The position numbers and the translations under genes are program-made. Below are positions 1-13,134 of a stretch of DNA of 64,000 nt, in pieces. Every line of letters starts with the position of its first letter. The stretch's first letter is position 1. Under the pieces are notes generated by a model. The model made no database searches, was not told where the DNA came from, and saw nothing but the letters and a program-made list of their open reading frames with translations. Source of the DNA: Cylicocyclus nassatus (Eukaryota > Nematoda > Chromadorea > Rhabditida > Strongylidae); the NCBI GenBank assembly GCA_958299035.1, contig CATQJL010000316.1, positions 4,118,674 through 4,182,673 of the forward strand, in the 5' to 3' direction.

Positions 1-1287
1 TTTTCTTTCACAATCTTAGTTTGATTTTCCACTGCTAAAATATCGACAGCCAGGTTTTTTATTCATGATTTGTACTAGAAAATCAATAGGTCATCGATTA
101 AAGCAGAGAAAAAAATTCGTTTCTTGCAGTTTTTTTTTGAAAGAGCACACTTTTCTGCAAAATTGCTGTTAAACTTCTCCTTTTTTGTCAATTTATCGAT
201 TATCCAATGATTTGATTCATCTCATCTTATTAGCGCTGTCAGTCTCTTATTTTTGCATGCAATTAGTAAACTCCACAGCATCCACCCCTTTTTCCAATTT
301 TTTCATAGTCCTACTCCTCCATTTTTATTCAGCTAATATTAATCGATATTTCATCAAAAAGTTGCTGCAGTTTCATGAAATCCACCTAGTGCTGCCCTCT
401 TGTACAGACCTCTTCAGCGCCAGCTTATCGATCGACCGTGCTGTGTCGTGATTGGTCAGTTGCAAGTACTGTACTTCCGTGATTGGTTTGGTTGCCTTGC
501 TCTTCTGCTATTGGCTAATGTGACAAAACCGGACATTTTGGGATTTTTTCGCAATTGAAAGGCTTATTTAGGAATTTTCGTTGCTAAAATTGTAAATTAC
601 GTCAACTAAGACATTAGGAAACATCAGAAAAATGTTTGCGGGCTTTCTTTCTTGGAAGACGAAAAAGATGGGTGTTGCTTACAACTTGTTAAATTTTCGA
701 TATTGTAGATTTTGAATATTTTTATGTTCCCGTCTTCTTCGGTTACACCTTTCCTCAAATGCAAATTCCTCCAGATTAGCACCAGAGAACTTACCCGGGC
801 GTCTGCGCACACCTTGACCCTTTTATTCATTGCACGGGCGCCGCTCAACGCCCCGGCTATTGTGCTGTTATGGGCTGTCGACTGCGAATGTGCAGTGTTC
901 TGTCGTGAATGCAAACAATGTCCTAGTGTTTATCAGCATACGCTCGCACACATAGCACGAGGCTCACTACGGGTCGTCGAAGTGCGAGCGGGTTAGGCCT
1001 CGGGGGCGATTACGGGGTATTAGACGAATCGCACGACGCCTGCTCGTGTGAAGCTGCCTGAGCTCTGTGTTTGTGTGGGAATCGCTAGTGCGAGGAGATT
1101 TGAGCTGGAGGGAGATGTGAACTCAAACTTGGATGCTAAAAATCTTACTTCCCTTCTAGGTAGTTTCAAAAGCATCGCTATAGTATGGGGCCCTCTGGGA
1201 GCGTTCTTCACCACTTTCTAGGTTTCCAATTTTATCTTGAATTTAACATCTTAAAAGCTGTTCGAAATGAATGGAAATCTTGTATAA
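1..1287. other. No recognised gene; GC-rich patch at 770-1010
   Basis: Mostly AT-rich. In the GC-rich patch the minus strand has ATG (about 832) followed by 35 nt and a GTAAGT donor at about 796, possibly a first exon of a gene leaving the window to the left. No further exon supports it. Confidence 0.4.
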
Positions 1288-1464
1288 CCTTTGATTCAAC
1301 TGGCTTGACGGCTGGAAGGCGGGGATTTGTAACTTAATTGAGGCCGCTCGCGCCCGCTACGCAGTCTGCGTCTCTCTTGCGCGCGTGCTCTCTGATCATT
1401 ACCTAGCCTTAATTAGGTCAGGAAGCTCCGCCTTTCAGCCGCCAAGTCAGTTGAATCAAATGGT
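1288..1464. mobile_element. MITE with TTTGATTCAACTGG ends (intact copy, empty TTAA site)
   Basis: Ends TTTGATTCAACTGGCTTGAC and complement, about 35-bp terminal inverted repeats including GGCGGCTGGAAGGCGG-like sequence; total about 175 bp. TATAA lies on both sides. Its interior contains AATTAAGGCTAGG (minus strand), the same sequence that is split by an insertion in the copy at 13135. Confidence 0.8.
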
Positions 1465-2616
1465 ATAATTGCGTGATGACTTTTGTTAAATGATTCAAAT
1501 CAATTTTTTGGGATGTTGGGGTTCCACGGTCTTTTATCAGAAAATGGCCAAAAATTTCTTTAAAATCATCTAACAAATCGATTTTCATTATATCTTTCAT
1601 TGATTACCATAGATGCAGTATTTTATTGAGTCCTTTCAGATTTTGTTCAAAACTCAAAAAGTCAACATAAAATTTGAAATCATAACTTCTTGTAGGAATT
1701 TCAAGTAAGCACGAACTCTTGTTTGGAGAAAGAAGATCGCAAATTGTAACCACAGAAAATCAAATTTTCTCGGGATTCAATATTTTTGAGGTTAGAGAAT
1801 AAATATGATTTAAGTGCTACATTTGTCAGATTGTATCGTGAGGACTTGCTAACAATAATGTTTACTCTGGGCACCTCTAGAGAGCGATAATCTGCGCTCC
1901 TTGGTACATTCTAATTAAGCGAATTAAATCCAGATGGAGGCATTTGTGAATTTTCCCTCTTTGCCTTCAAGTCTCAAGTGGAGAGAAGTCGAGTAGGAGA
2001 ATCATTGAGCGCAGAATAATTTTCGCAAGTCAAAGGATACACGCAGACCCACCTCAATATGGTGACATTTTTTCATCAAATACAGGCCAAGTTTCCTCTG
2101 TCTTCCCCACAGTTTTCCACAGTCATTTTGGTTCTAGTACTACTTTTGCTTTTTTAGTATGCAAAGCAAGCTTCGGCTGATTGCCGGATACTGGAACTAT
2201 CAATCAAAGTAAAGAAAGCTTACTGTATAGTATAATCACACTGGTAACTCGTACTTAGAAGGAAACTAGTTTTATACTCTAATTGTTAGTGACTGAAACA
2301 TTGGCACTCGCGCAGTTCTTGTTTTGTACCCTCTGACCGTTGTGATGAGTGTGAATTGTCAGATTTGTTGGTTTAGCATGAAATTTTGTCAAAACTTAAA
2401 AGTTTTTAAAAGTTCATAAAAAATTTCTTATATTATAACTGGTCAGAGCATTATTTTAGATCTGTTGAAGTTCTTATTGAAATGGCAGCACCAAGAATAG
2501 AATAACCTTGTTGTAATTATTCTAAGAATTTCATCTTTGGTTTTTAGAATACATTCTAGATGGTTTATTTTTAAAATCAACAGTAAAGGTCCATTTCATC
2601 AAGCAGCATCTACATT
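1465..2616. other. Intergenic, nothing recognised
   Basis: AT-rich DNA without a supported exon or repeat. Confidence 0.5.
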
Positions 2617-2857
2617 AGGGCTCGGTACAGGTGGGTTGTAAACAAGCTGGATATCGTTATTGGGACAAAAAGCAAAGGGGGTACCGTTTTTGAGGTCAAA
2701 AAGACACAAAAATTGTGGAGTTTTTTAGTCGACGTTTCGTTTTTTGAGGGTCTTTTACGATCACGGTTTGGGGTCAAAGGAGACTTGTAAAAATTCGAGA
2801 AGAGTCAAGATGGACTTCGCTTTTTACACTTTTCAAAAGCCACTCGTGCCGAGCCCT
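2617..2857. mobile_element. AGGGCTCGG MITE family, copy 1
   Basis: About 240 bp; ends AGGGCTCGGTACAGGTGG and CCACTCGTGCCGAGCCCT are inverted repeats. The interior has the family blocks AGCTGGATATCGTT, GACGTTTCGTTTTTTGAGG and CAAAGGAGACTTG. Confidence 0.8.
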
Positions 2858-5800
2858 GATCTATGTGACCATAGACTATTTACATCTGGTTTGAATCTAT
2901 TTCTGTCCTTCTCATTTTTATAAGCCAGGTATAGCTTACATGGCTATATCTGTCCTCCCTTTGTCGTTCCAAAGCCGAGCCAGTCTCGCCATTCTCGAGG
3001 CACAATGCTAACTTTTTATTGTGGATGGAATGAACACTTTTTTAGTTAATCTTGCACAATTGTAAAGTCAAGTGTGCGATGCTCTTTGATGACAACTTTT
3101 TTGCCTTTGTACATGATCGTTGAGAGGTTTTTTCTTGTCTTAGATGACACTTGTTCCAAACCGGAGGAGATGAAGGAGGCCCATTTTGTAAAGTGAGAAT
3201 CTTCGAGTCTGCCCAGGGCGTGTTTGTTTCTTAACAATCTCATAATTCTTTCTGTTTTTTAGGTTTAAATTATAAGAAATAATTGAAATCTAGGTCTTTA
3301 TATCTACTCTGGTATTTCTGATTTGCTATGATCTATGTAATTTTAGTGACGGAAGTAATCTGTCATAGTGTAAACCAATCAATTTAATGATCTTTATTTG
3401 TTCATCCAATACACAAGAGTGCACCGAAACAAAAAAAAGAAAAAAAACACTCCACAGAAAGTGGGATCGGATCACTTTGTCCCTTGCTGGATTGATCAGG
3501 CCGTTCTCCTCCTCCAAAAAGTAATTTTATGAAAATTTCTCTAAATTTCAAAAATTAGTCCTATTAAAATGCTCACCGTTTTACGAAAATCGCGTCCCCT
3601 CAAGATAGATTTTGAAAAATGCAAAAATTGCAAAGCTGCAAAAATTCGGATTCTTCAAGAATTTATTAGGCTCCACCCTCCGAGGAAAAGAAAAATTCGG
3701 CGACTATCATTTGCCATTAGTAAAGTATACAGTTGGAAAGCTCCAATGAGTCTGGAAAAAATTGAATAACGATTTTTAAGAGGCTCTTTGTTCACGACGA
3801 AGTGTCTCTAAAAAATTGTCGATGGATCTTCTTTGCCTCACTGAACCTTCCCCAAACTCCCCTTTTCCCTCCCCTATCTCCCCCCCTCCTCCTCCACCTA
3901 TTTACCTTCAGAATTCCACTATATTCCCACAGCACCTTTGCGCCAGCTCATTCAAGTAAGATGAGCTTTTGCATCGCAACCCACAGAGGGAACGCACTGG
4001 TGCGAAATCGAATCGCGCCGAGTCTGTGCAAATATTTTGGCCGCACTCCAAAATTTTGCACAAGTACTATACTCGTCGCACACCTTGTTCGCTAGTGCAG
4101 GTATGCTATGTGTACGGCAATGTTTACAACTCTCTTGCATGGTGTTTACATTGTTAATCCAAGCGATGACGTCATTGGCGGTGATTTGCGCGCGCTGTCG
4201 CGAGCTATTCGCTAAAATTTATGACTTTGACGCTTGGAAAGATGTTTAATGTAATCCTCAAGAATTATAACCACTTGAAAAAGTTTTGTTATGAACTTGA
4301 AGTCCTATGGTTCCTCCCATGGTTCTTGAATTGCAAATCAACTGACATTTCTAATGTTAAGTGCAGCTGGTGCAAAATCTGTGCATGCAACAGCCACGTC
4401 TCGAATTTCATTTTCCTTTTCGGCTAAAAAACTTTCTTTGTATTCTTGTTCTTTCCAAAGCTAACATCTGCAAAATAGCAAATATTTGAGCACAGCACTC
4501 GTTCCCAGTGACCCTAAATTTTTTTACACAAAGGCTGCCGAACTTTATTGATAGCTATGCTTAGATAAGATAAGGTTGATGGAGGAACCTGTAATCTTTG
4601 GAGTTCTTCCTTGAATTTTTGAAACTGTTTGATGTAGTCGATTCCGGCTGGAACCATCTGAAAAGATCTACTTCTGATAGATCATTCCCTTTTGCTAGAT
4701 TGCTTTGCAGATATGAATCAAGTAATCCATTTAGTTTTCAGTCTCAAAGCTACAACCTCAGTTGCAAGCGCTACTATTTATTCTCTTTACTCTATACCAG
4801 ATTGGTCCACAAGGCTTGCTTCAGAATTTATGTTTTCGACAAACATAATTTCGTTTGGTCAATGAATTGGTTGAGTCATCATTGCTCTGGGAGGGAAATT
4901 CGTAGGCTTGCGAAGTGCTTAGAGATCATTGTTCAGCTGTCACAAAGTAACAAAAGCACTAAAATATTTTTAAATCTTGATCGTTATTAGGAATTCTAGA
5001 AGGCTCGACAAATTGCATCGCATTTTACATTTGTTTTACAATTAGTCGGTTTAACTTGCGTAGATTGATGAAATTTTTGAAACTATTTGGTTTTTTTTTT
5101 GCAAAATTTATGAATCAATTACGGTATGTAGCATTTCTTTCTTGTTCTTGACCCCTTGTCCCTCAGCTTCAAATTATTCAAAGTGGGCCAAATATGGTCA
5201 GATTGAATTATCACTGTAATCTCCGCTCCAGGCATTCTGTTAGTACAGCAGAAATTTCACAGGCCCTCAGAAATTAAATCTCCTGTTTCTTTCGCCATTC
5301 GATTTTCAAAGTCCATCCCTTGCTATTCGTATCCAATTTTCCCAAATTCAAGCTAATCCAAAAGTTCGCCTCCGTCGCTTGCCGTCAGCCTTTTCATTAC
5401 GCCTAGCTTCTAAATCCGGCTATTGCCGGATTTTGTTTCGACTGCAACCTGTTTTCCTCACAAAGTCTCATCCCGCTGAGCTTGCAAGGTCTTTTTTCTC
5501 CAATTTTCACATGGCAAACGGATTTTTTCGACGCTCCCCGTTCTCACTTCCCCGCATTTGTTATGTCATTTCTCGCTATTTTTCCCCATTCATCACTCAT
5601 TGTCAGTGTGACAGCGCTTTTGCCACGCGCGAAACACTGGCGACAAGCTGCTCGGCCGAGATAAAAACGCGTTATGCGCGGCCACCGAACGGCCATGAGT
5701 TTTGTGTTTTTCGTCGTTGCGTTCACAGTAGCAATTTTACGAGTTTTGTGGCTTTTTTCGCGAATCGTAACCATGCAGTAGCCGAGGCGCAGCGCGCACA

Positions 5801-7448
5801 TGGCGGCTGAGCTGCTGTAATCGCCCACTGCCTGCATTTTGCATTAGCATTTCTTGGAAATTTCCTGGGGCTTTTGAGTTTTTTGTCGGTGATTAATATC
5901 CATATGTGCGGGAATATCATTATGCAGCTAGATACATAAGCAGATGCAGCTACTTGCATACATCTTTGTCATATGAAGTGGCATGTCTCTTTGAATACTT
6001 CCGTTATTAACCCATTGACGATCATGTGAACCACCGCTAGCCCACGCACTTTTTGCTGCCAGGGGCGATGTGACCACCGGCGATGTGACGGTGGCCCACA
6101 CCTCTTGCAAAGTCATATTACTTATAGGTCCAAAATTTTTTCCACATAACAATATTTTCCCCAATTTTTTTGCACTCTTGGCGTCTCTAGGTCCGTCGTT
6201 CAAGAAGGTATTCATGATTGTTCACTACAACATTGCATTTCGTAAATAAACACAAAACCTTCCCCTCACCCAAAGTTTGTGCAAAATCGCATCGTCTCAC
6301 AGCGCCGTCGTCAGTGGGTTAGGGTTCTCGTTCTAGTGCATATATGGTAGTCTAGGAACTATATCGCTAAACTGAGTTCATGCTTTTTTTTTGGAAATTT
6401 GTGCTTTAGCAGAACTTCAGTGTTCAGTCTCTAACGTTTTGAGATGGATTTGAATTAATATGGACTGTTTTATTTTACTTAATATTTCTTTTTGAAAATT
6501 TTCTGATTTTTGAGTTTGTTTTATCTCAGCTACAGCGTTATAGATCGAATGAAGTGGGTTGTCACTTGCTCGGAAAAAATTATTTTGAGCGGAGAGTCCA
6601 AAAAATTGTTTATTCTCCTTTCCTCGTACTTTATCTTCTTTCGAAATGTAATGAGAAAAAAAAATTATAGCTTTATTGGAACAGCTGTTTCTTTATGCAG
6701 AGTGTAATTGTCTACCATTTTTCCTTTTTTATTCTAAAGCACGCTATGATAGCTTTCCATTTTTATAGAAAAGCATCAAGAAAATGCGGATCAGTTTATT
6801 TTTCTGATATCTTACAAACACTTTTCATTGTAACCAGTTCACACATCTATTTGACTACAATTACAACCCAGATATGAGTAAAGACATATTTTCAAGGACA
6901 AAAGTAAATAATTAAAGCTAGTTGAGGCTACTTTCAAGAAGTCCTATCTTGTATTCAAAATTGATTTCATCCATTCGATTGACTGGATCACTCTTTTGCA
7001 GTCCTGACAATGAGCAACAAAATTTTTTCCTGAATCTGAAGAAATAAGTGTGACAGCGGACAACTTCTCCAACTATAATATCTATTAACTTGAATTTCAG
7101 TCACTTTTTGCCATGAAAACAAATCTTGCAAAAGAGCCCGGAAAACGAGGCATTGAATTTTCGCCATTCATCCTCCTGATATCATCTTCAGCACATTACA
7201 GACAACTTTTCTCGAGTCCAGTTATCCTCTGTTTACCCACTTATCCAAAGCTTCAAGCTTGATTTTCCTCGCCTTTTTTAAACTTTGTGCAAAAATCCAA
7301 CTAGTTGTTACTCTTCCTATACGTCATCGATTTGCCATCTGCAAAGCGGATTCCTCCTACGCTTCGATGTTTTCTTGCATTTCGCCTGCAAATTTAATCG
7401 TTCGTCGTTCGCAAGTTTATAGTGTTTGCACTTTTGCTTATTTCCATA
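2858..7448. other. Intergenic upstream of the vab-9-like gene
   Basis: No supported exon. A GC-richer patch at about 5590-5830 stands out and might be a promoter or unannotated exon. The 143-codon frame at 5379-5810 resembles nothing known to me. Confidence 0.5.
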
Positions 7449-7456
7449 TTTTGCAG
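7449..7456 (+). promoter_or_regulatory. 3' splice acceptor just upstream of the vab-9 start (possible trans-splice site)
   Basis: TATTTTGCAG ends at 7456 and is followed by GGGCGCC and the ATG at 7464. A strong acceptor 7 nt before a start codon is typical of nematode spliced-leader addition, but it could equally join an untranslated upstream exon. No spliced-leader gene was seen in the window. Confidence 0.55.
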
Positions 7457-7463
7457 GGGCGCC

Positions 7464-10400
7464 ATGGCTGCAACTCAAACGACCACTATAGAAACAGTCA
7501 GCGTTGTGAGGCCATTAAAGGTGAGGGTTTTTTATTTTTGAAGAATTTTGTATTCATAAGACTCTTCCAAAGAGTATTACAGTGTTAAAAAATATGCATT
7601 CAGCGCGAAAAGGATTTTTTCATTAGGTTACTTATTCTCAAAGACGTAATCACCGGTTTGAAAAACAAATTCATATTAAGCCCTATATATCAAGCCAGCA
7701 ATACCGTTATTAAGTAACCAGTGCGTCACCTCTGCTTCGCAGAGGCTCGCACTGATCTTACTTCATATGCCTTACTCATTCTCGACTAATGATGGCAATG
7801 AAACTCACCACGCAGTGCCGATCATAGCGAGTAAAATGTAAACAACTACCCATTTAAAATGCTTTTTCATGTGAGATCGGTGATTTCGCGTGGATAAAAC
7901 TTTTTGCAGAAGAACAAATACGAATTTGAATAGGTTTTTGGACTCTTTCTGGCTTGGTAGCTACCATAAGGAATAGTAGGCAACGTGAGCTACATCTCTG
8001 TGCAAAATTTTTCTCGCATGCTCAGGTAAAACCATGGCAAATCAATCATTTACGCAAACATTTCTTTTTGGCGTCGTTCTCCTAAAGTAGTGAACTTTTG
8101 TCCACTTTTTTGGACTAAAGTCCATGGCTTGCACATCAGCATGCCGAACACATCCCCGATTTTGCAAAAAGTGGTAATACGGAACCAATTTTGCTGGCCA
8201 GAACCCAAGTGGATCCGTTTGACGCGCAGTTTCTGAGGGATCCAACCAACAAAAGCATTCGTGCTTTTGCACGGTAGGCTCTTATGTTGGTCGCATGTGA
8301 TGTGCAAATCGGCTCAGGACGTTGGCTGAAACTCGCTCTACGAATTTCGTTACAGACAGACACACAGACATACACACACACATACACACACACAAAAACA
8401 CGTAAACAACCTTAGCCCGTTATTATAAGTTATGATTCTTTTGCAACACTTCTTATATGTGGTTTTCTTATCCGTTAGCTTGTAAAAATTCGAAGTTTTT
8501 CCGATTACGGGGAAATTTTTCTAAAGTAAAAGCAGTTGCTCTCCATTCCCCTAGCGATTCGTCCAAAAATCTTCTTCATTCAGGAAAAAAATGTGCTCTT
8601 TCTTTATCAAATGTTCAAATGTCTTTTCGTCACTGTTGATATATCTCTGCTGTTTTGCAAAATTCGTCCCTTTTTACCCCTCTTTAAGACGTTTTGATTT
8701 GTTACTGTCCTCTAACATCCAAGATTTTGAGGCGTTCTATTCTGTAAATTTCAAACTTATGTAATCTCCCCCCTCCTCCCTCCCGCACCTCCCAAAGGGT
8801 TTTCCATTATTCGACCAACTAACACTTTACATTATTTCTCCCACCTGACTACTCCACTCCTTACCTCCGCAGAGCACTTTACCCCCGAACTTTACGACCT
8901 CGTACTTAATCCCTCAATTGTCGCGCACTCGCCCAACAAATCTTCTTTTGTCTGCTCTCTATCGCAGCAATAACATATTGAAAAGTCATTGTGCATTACG
9001 AGTTGATTAGATCACATGGATGAACTAGTTTTAGTACTGGATTTCGGGCAGTAGGGCTCAGAAAAGTTAGAGTGGGAAGGTGGATATATAAGAAGGAGGG
9101 AAGGAGGGCTGATAGTGGAGAAGTAATCCGTAAATCATCTGTTCTACCTCCAAAGCGTGAGACTACAGTGTCCTTTGCAAGCTACGCTTTCTGCAAATGC
9201 AGACTAAACATGTAAGATTAGCACAACGAATTCCTATGCTGCAATGTGACCTTGAAACTACAGTATCCGCTGATCATAGCTTAGGGATTACAATGAGCAT
9301 TTATCGTTCAGGGTTTTGTATGTAGCATACCAGATGGCTCTACCGGTCTTACCGCTCAATAAATTCCTTTCATTGCACATTTATTATCTCCGCATTATAA
9401 CGCCTGCTGAATAGCAAAGCGCTTCGGGACTTATAAAGAAAAACAGAGTCGGTTATGCGCATCTCATATTCATCTGCAAGGATTAATTTTTTTTTATAAA
9501 AAGCTTCCACGCATCATGAAGAAAAGCGAGAACAAAAATTCAGCATCGAATAAGTCAGATCGATAAGTAGCGATTAATCATGTCTGAGTAATCGAGTGTG
9601 AGAGCTATTTTCCATCCGTATTTTTCTTGATAAAAAAGGGATTACAAGTGAAGTGCAAGGTCATTGACTTTGAACAATCACTTCAAGATTGTCTTATAAT
9701 GTTGCACTTACTTACAAACTTAATTTAAAATTTTTTTTTCGCTAGTCTTTATAAATAAAATCAATCCTTCTGATGGAAACTTTGATTTACTTTCTTCTCG
9801 ATTTTTGTTCCTGGTCTTACATTTCCGTGCCTTCCGTTGATATTTCTTGGAAGATGCATAGGATAAATGAAACTGCACCTTTTAGAAGTTTCTGACAGAG
9901 TTAGAGCCTTACTTTGTGCAAAGTATCTCTAAGCCAGAAACTGGAGAGTTCGAAAAATTCAGCTCATCAATCACTTTTCAAGTCAACAAAAAATTTTTAC
10001 TTCGAACTACGAATACTTCGAAACTAAGCACTACAAGTGTAGTGTGGATCATGTTCAGGCAGCTCTGTTATTTCGGTTCTAGAGAGTATTTCGTTATCAT
10101 TTCAGGTAATATCTCTGATTTGTCTATGCGTCGCCATAGCTCTCTCTATAGTTTCGCTCTGTTCAACGTGGTGGTTACGTTCCGGTGAGTTCCTTTTTTT
10201 CTATTCGGACTTAGATTTCTGTGTTAAATTTTCTAAACTGTAGTCACAGGAATTCTAACCAAGTAAGAGGTTGAGTGAATAGAGCATAAATTTCTCGTTC
10301 ATCTACCAAAGTTACCGGCTTAGCTGAGAAAACTTTATCTATTAGCCCTTTCACATGCTTTTCACAACTGCCGAATATGGGAAGTATCGAATTATTTTAG

Positions 10401-12281
10401 GCTCATTCCGAACAGGACTCTTTTTGGAGTGCACATCGTCTAGTGAACCATCACATGCACCACCACTCCGAGAAGCACCGCTTCCAGGGAAATGTCATGC
10501 TCCGGCCAGAGATAGTGGTTCGCTATTCAGTTATTTCCTTATTGGGCAGGGTTCTCTCAGCGTTTTCTCATTAGGAAATGCTTGCTGACTTCAGTTGACC
10601 TATGCGGTTTCTTAGCGCATTAAGTAAAAATCGCTATGTTCTTACACAATTCAGGAAAGCTATTTAATTTCCAGTTTTTTGGCCATAAATTATAGCCTGT
10701 TTTCGAATTTGAATGTCCGGGTCTTTCACTTTGCCATAGATCTTTTCATTCAGTAACTGCCCCCGCCCTCCCCCAAATAGAAGTCGGTAAAGAAATCTGA
10801 ATTTTCTATACATAAGATTTTCGCCGGTCCCCGAGTGACCAGAACAGTTTTCTGGCAGCGGTTTTTCAAACAAACAACTGCCCAAGCAATTGAACTCTAT
10901 CTTCAGTTACAAGGTTACGCGGCGCTAGAAAGAAATGTAAACGAGCAAATAGAGCCATTGTAGTTGGTGACAAAGAGGATCGCAAAAAATCTTATGAGTT
11001 TGAGCGAGAATACGAATATCAGGAAGAACCGGAGACCTTCAACCCTTGGGTCACCAGTTTTTTAGTATTTTCCTTTTTTTAGGTTATATCAAAGCTGTCG
11101 CTGCACTGATGATTATTGCCCTGATCTTCACAGCTGTCGCTTTCTTCCTGAACATTTGCGGCCTAAGCAAATCTGACATTCGGCGGAAGTACATCTACTA
11201 CAAGTTCGCCACCTATTTGGCCATTCTTGCAGGTAAGTTAACAAATAAACACTTGCCACTGACCATTTGTGGGTGTACCGGTTTGAAGGAGTACGTTGAT
11301 CTATTCATAGATCATTGAACTCCTTCGTAACCTGTGCACGGTGGGTAAACACAAGGGTTGAGGTAAATAGCACAGGTAACGATCGTTGCTCTTTCGGGTT
11401 CATACAGTAAGTAGCTGTTAGTAGGGTCAGTACCTCTTTTACAAATTCGAAAGCGACAGAACATGGAATTTTGCGATTTTCCGCGGTCGTCGGATCCTTC
11501 TCCTTTTTCCTTTCCTAGGGTAGCGATTTGTGCTAACTGACATCAAAATAATTTCTATACAACTGTAAACTTTGACCATGCTTTATTTAGGTCCGGGGTA
11601 AGCTGAATGTTTTATAGCCTTTGTCTCAATGCTAAGAATTTTCAAAAATAAGCATAGTGTGAAAAAACAAATTATGAAATGTTTATTTCAGTCTTGCTAG
11701 AGCTGACAGCCCTCATCGTATTTCCAGCATGTTTCTATGTGAAAATGAAAGAATATGGATCACGAAGAGATTGGGAGGTAAGCAAAATTCGATCACATCA
11801 GTTTTTTTCCTCAAAAATTTCTTTGAAATTTGGAAAAAATGTCATCGCTAGTTTTCTCCGAAGAGCACGATGCTTGGATAGAAAATGATCTGAAAACGAA
11901 AATAAGAGTTTGATAGCTGATGAAATTACCAGTCCTTATTAAACTGTGGAGTTTTTGACAATGCCATAGTTGGCAACTCATCCTTGTAAAAGAAAATCTT
12001 TCCAAAGATTTGAATTCTGCTCTTGGACGCTATCATGATACGTTTTGAGCTGTCTTTATGCAAATGATATCTTCCGCAATTAATCTCTTTTTTGGAGGTG
12101 ACTTTTCCAGAAATTTCCATTAATTCTAAATTTTTAGGTTGACTGGTCCTATGGATTAGCATGGGGTGCCACGTTATTCACATTCGGTGCTTCGTTATTA
12201 CTGATATGCGACAAGGAACATGAAGAAGTTTATTACAAAGAAAAAACCATCTACAACCCACCACCGGAGCTCATGAATTAG
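7464..12281 (+). CDS. vab-9: VAB-9 / TMEM47 claudin-like four-pass junction protein (6 exons)
   Basis: Exons read from splice sites and phase: 7464-7520, 10106-10184, 10401-10514 (or 10517), 11083-11232, 11692-11777, 12138-12281. All junction phases agree and give about 209 aa ending in TAG; TMEM47-family proteins are about 180-210 aa. Hydrophobic segments fall near residues 20-39, 86-109, 125-149 and 169-186, the four-pass topology of the claudin/PMP22 superfamily. The first outer loop carries the W...GLFLEC...C claudin-like signature (exons 2-3). The fourth helix region WSYGLAWGATLFTFGAS matches the conserved TMEM47 block, and the N-terminus (ETVSVVRPLK) matches the family. In C. elegans VAB-9 sits at epithelial adherens junctions with the cadherin complex and affects adhesion and body shape (known); the same role here is inferred. 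The start codon lies 8 nt after a strong TTTTGCAG acceptor. Introns 1 and 3 are long or ambiguous: the exon 3 donor is weak (GTGGTT or GTTCGC), and a possible 60-nt cassette exon lies at 10907-10966. Confidence 0.93.
7521..10105 (+). other. Intron 1 of the vab-9-like gene
   Basis: Long first intron between the 19-codon N-terminal exon and the exon for membrane segment 1. It holds a CA-rich microsatellite (8353-8400) and a pyrimidine-rich tract near 8767-8800. No further exon was found. First introns of this size often hold enhancers, but no specific site can be named. Confidence 0.8.
8353..8400. repeat. CA-rich microsatellite
   Basis: Interrupted (CA)n tract with GACA and TACA variants, inside intron 1 of the vab-9-like gene. 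Confidence 0.85.
11274..11338 (+). ncRNA. miRNA-precursor-like hairpin in vab-9 intron 4
   Basis: About 30 nt of imperfect pairing (11274-11303 with 11308-11338) closes on a 4-nt loop TTCA. Stretches GAAGGAGT/ACTCCTTC and TGATCTA/TAGATCA are perfectly paired. Length and mismatch pattern resemble a nematode pre-miRNA. It is intronic and on the host strand, but not at the splice borders, so not a mirtron. It could also be a decayed inverted-repeat element. Confidence 0.3.
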
Positions 12282-12855
12282 GATCCCGAAGTGCGGGGCA
12301 TTATATTTTCTAAAACTTCATTTGGTCTCATAGGGCAAACCATTATCAGTAATCTACTGATGATAACGTACATGCACATTTAAACATTTATCGTTTATAC
12401 TTTCATAAAGGGTACTCGCGATACACTGATCGATAATCGATCGACACTGAATTGTTCTCACCACATTGCCAGTTTCAACTATTTACTATAGCTAACCAGG
12501 AGCGTTTCACTGCTAGTCAAGTACAATAGTATTGTTATTTGATGAAGAAAAAGATTTTAAAAAATCTACCAAGTATAGTATACTTTATGCACGTGTATAA
12601 CACATCATCATCACCCTTGTTATCTTGATTTTAACAATCTTTTTTTTTGTACTTTTTGTTGCAAGTTGCATTTGTGTGTTCATCTTTACAACACGGTGAT
12701 TTTTCATTATATTGTAGAAATAGATTTCTACTTAGTGCTTGTTGAACCCTTTGAGAAGGTCACATGTGATGTTTGATCCGGATTTTCCTATTTTTTGAAG
12801 TTTTTTCTTGATTGATTTCATTTGAACGCTGATGTCATTTGTATATATTGCAGAT

Positions 12856-12861
12856 AATAAA
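12856..12861 (+). terminator. Probable poly(A) signal of the vab-9-like gene
   Basis: First AATAAA downstream of the vab-9 stop codon, 575 nt after it. Cleavage would be expected about 10-20 nt further on. The implied 3' UTR of about 590 nt is long for a nematode but possible. Confidence 0.45.
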
Positions 12862-13134
12862 CTACGTTATGCTTATTTGAGTAGAGCACCTGATAGCATT
12901 TCTTTGAAATGAAACTGACAGACTAAGAAAAATTGAACAAACTAAACGTAGAAGTCGAGAATGTTAGTGTACATCACAGTCAATTGTTGTAATTTGAAAA
13001 AAGATAAAATGAGCAGAAAAAACAGCTGTACTTTATCGTCGAATTTTTTGCAATCGCAGTAGCCAAGAGTCTGCTGTTTGCTGCCGTAGAGATTGCGAGA
13101 GTTTGGAATAAATTTCATGCACAACATCTATACA

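Noticed and set aside
5379..5810. 143-codon open frame
   Set aside because: No recognisable domain and no splice context; GC-rich patches give long frames by chance.
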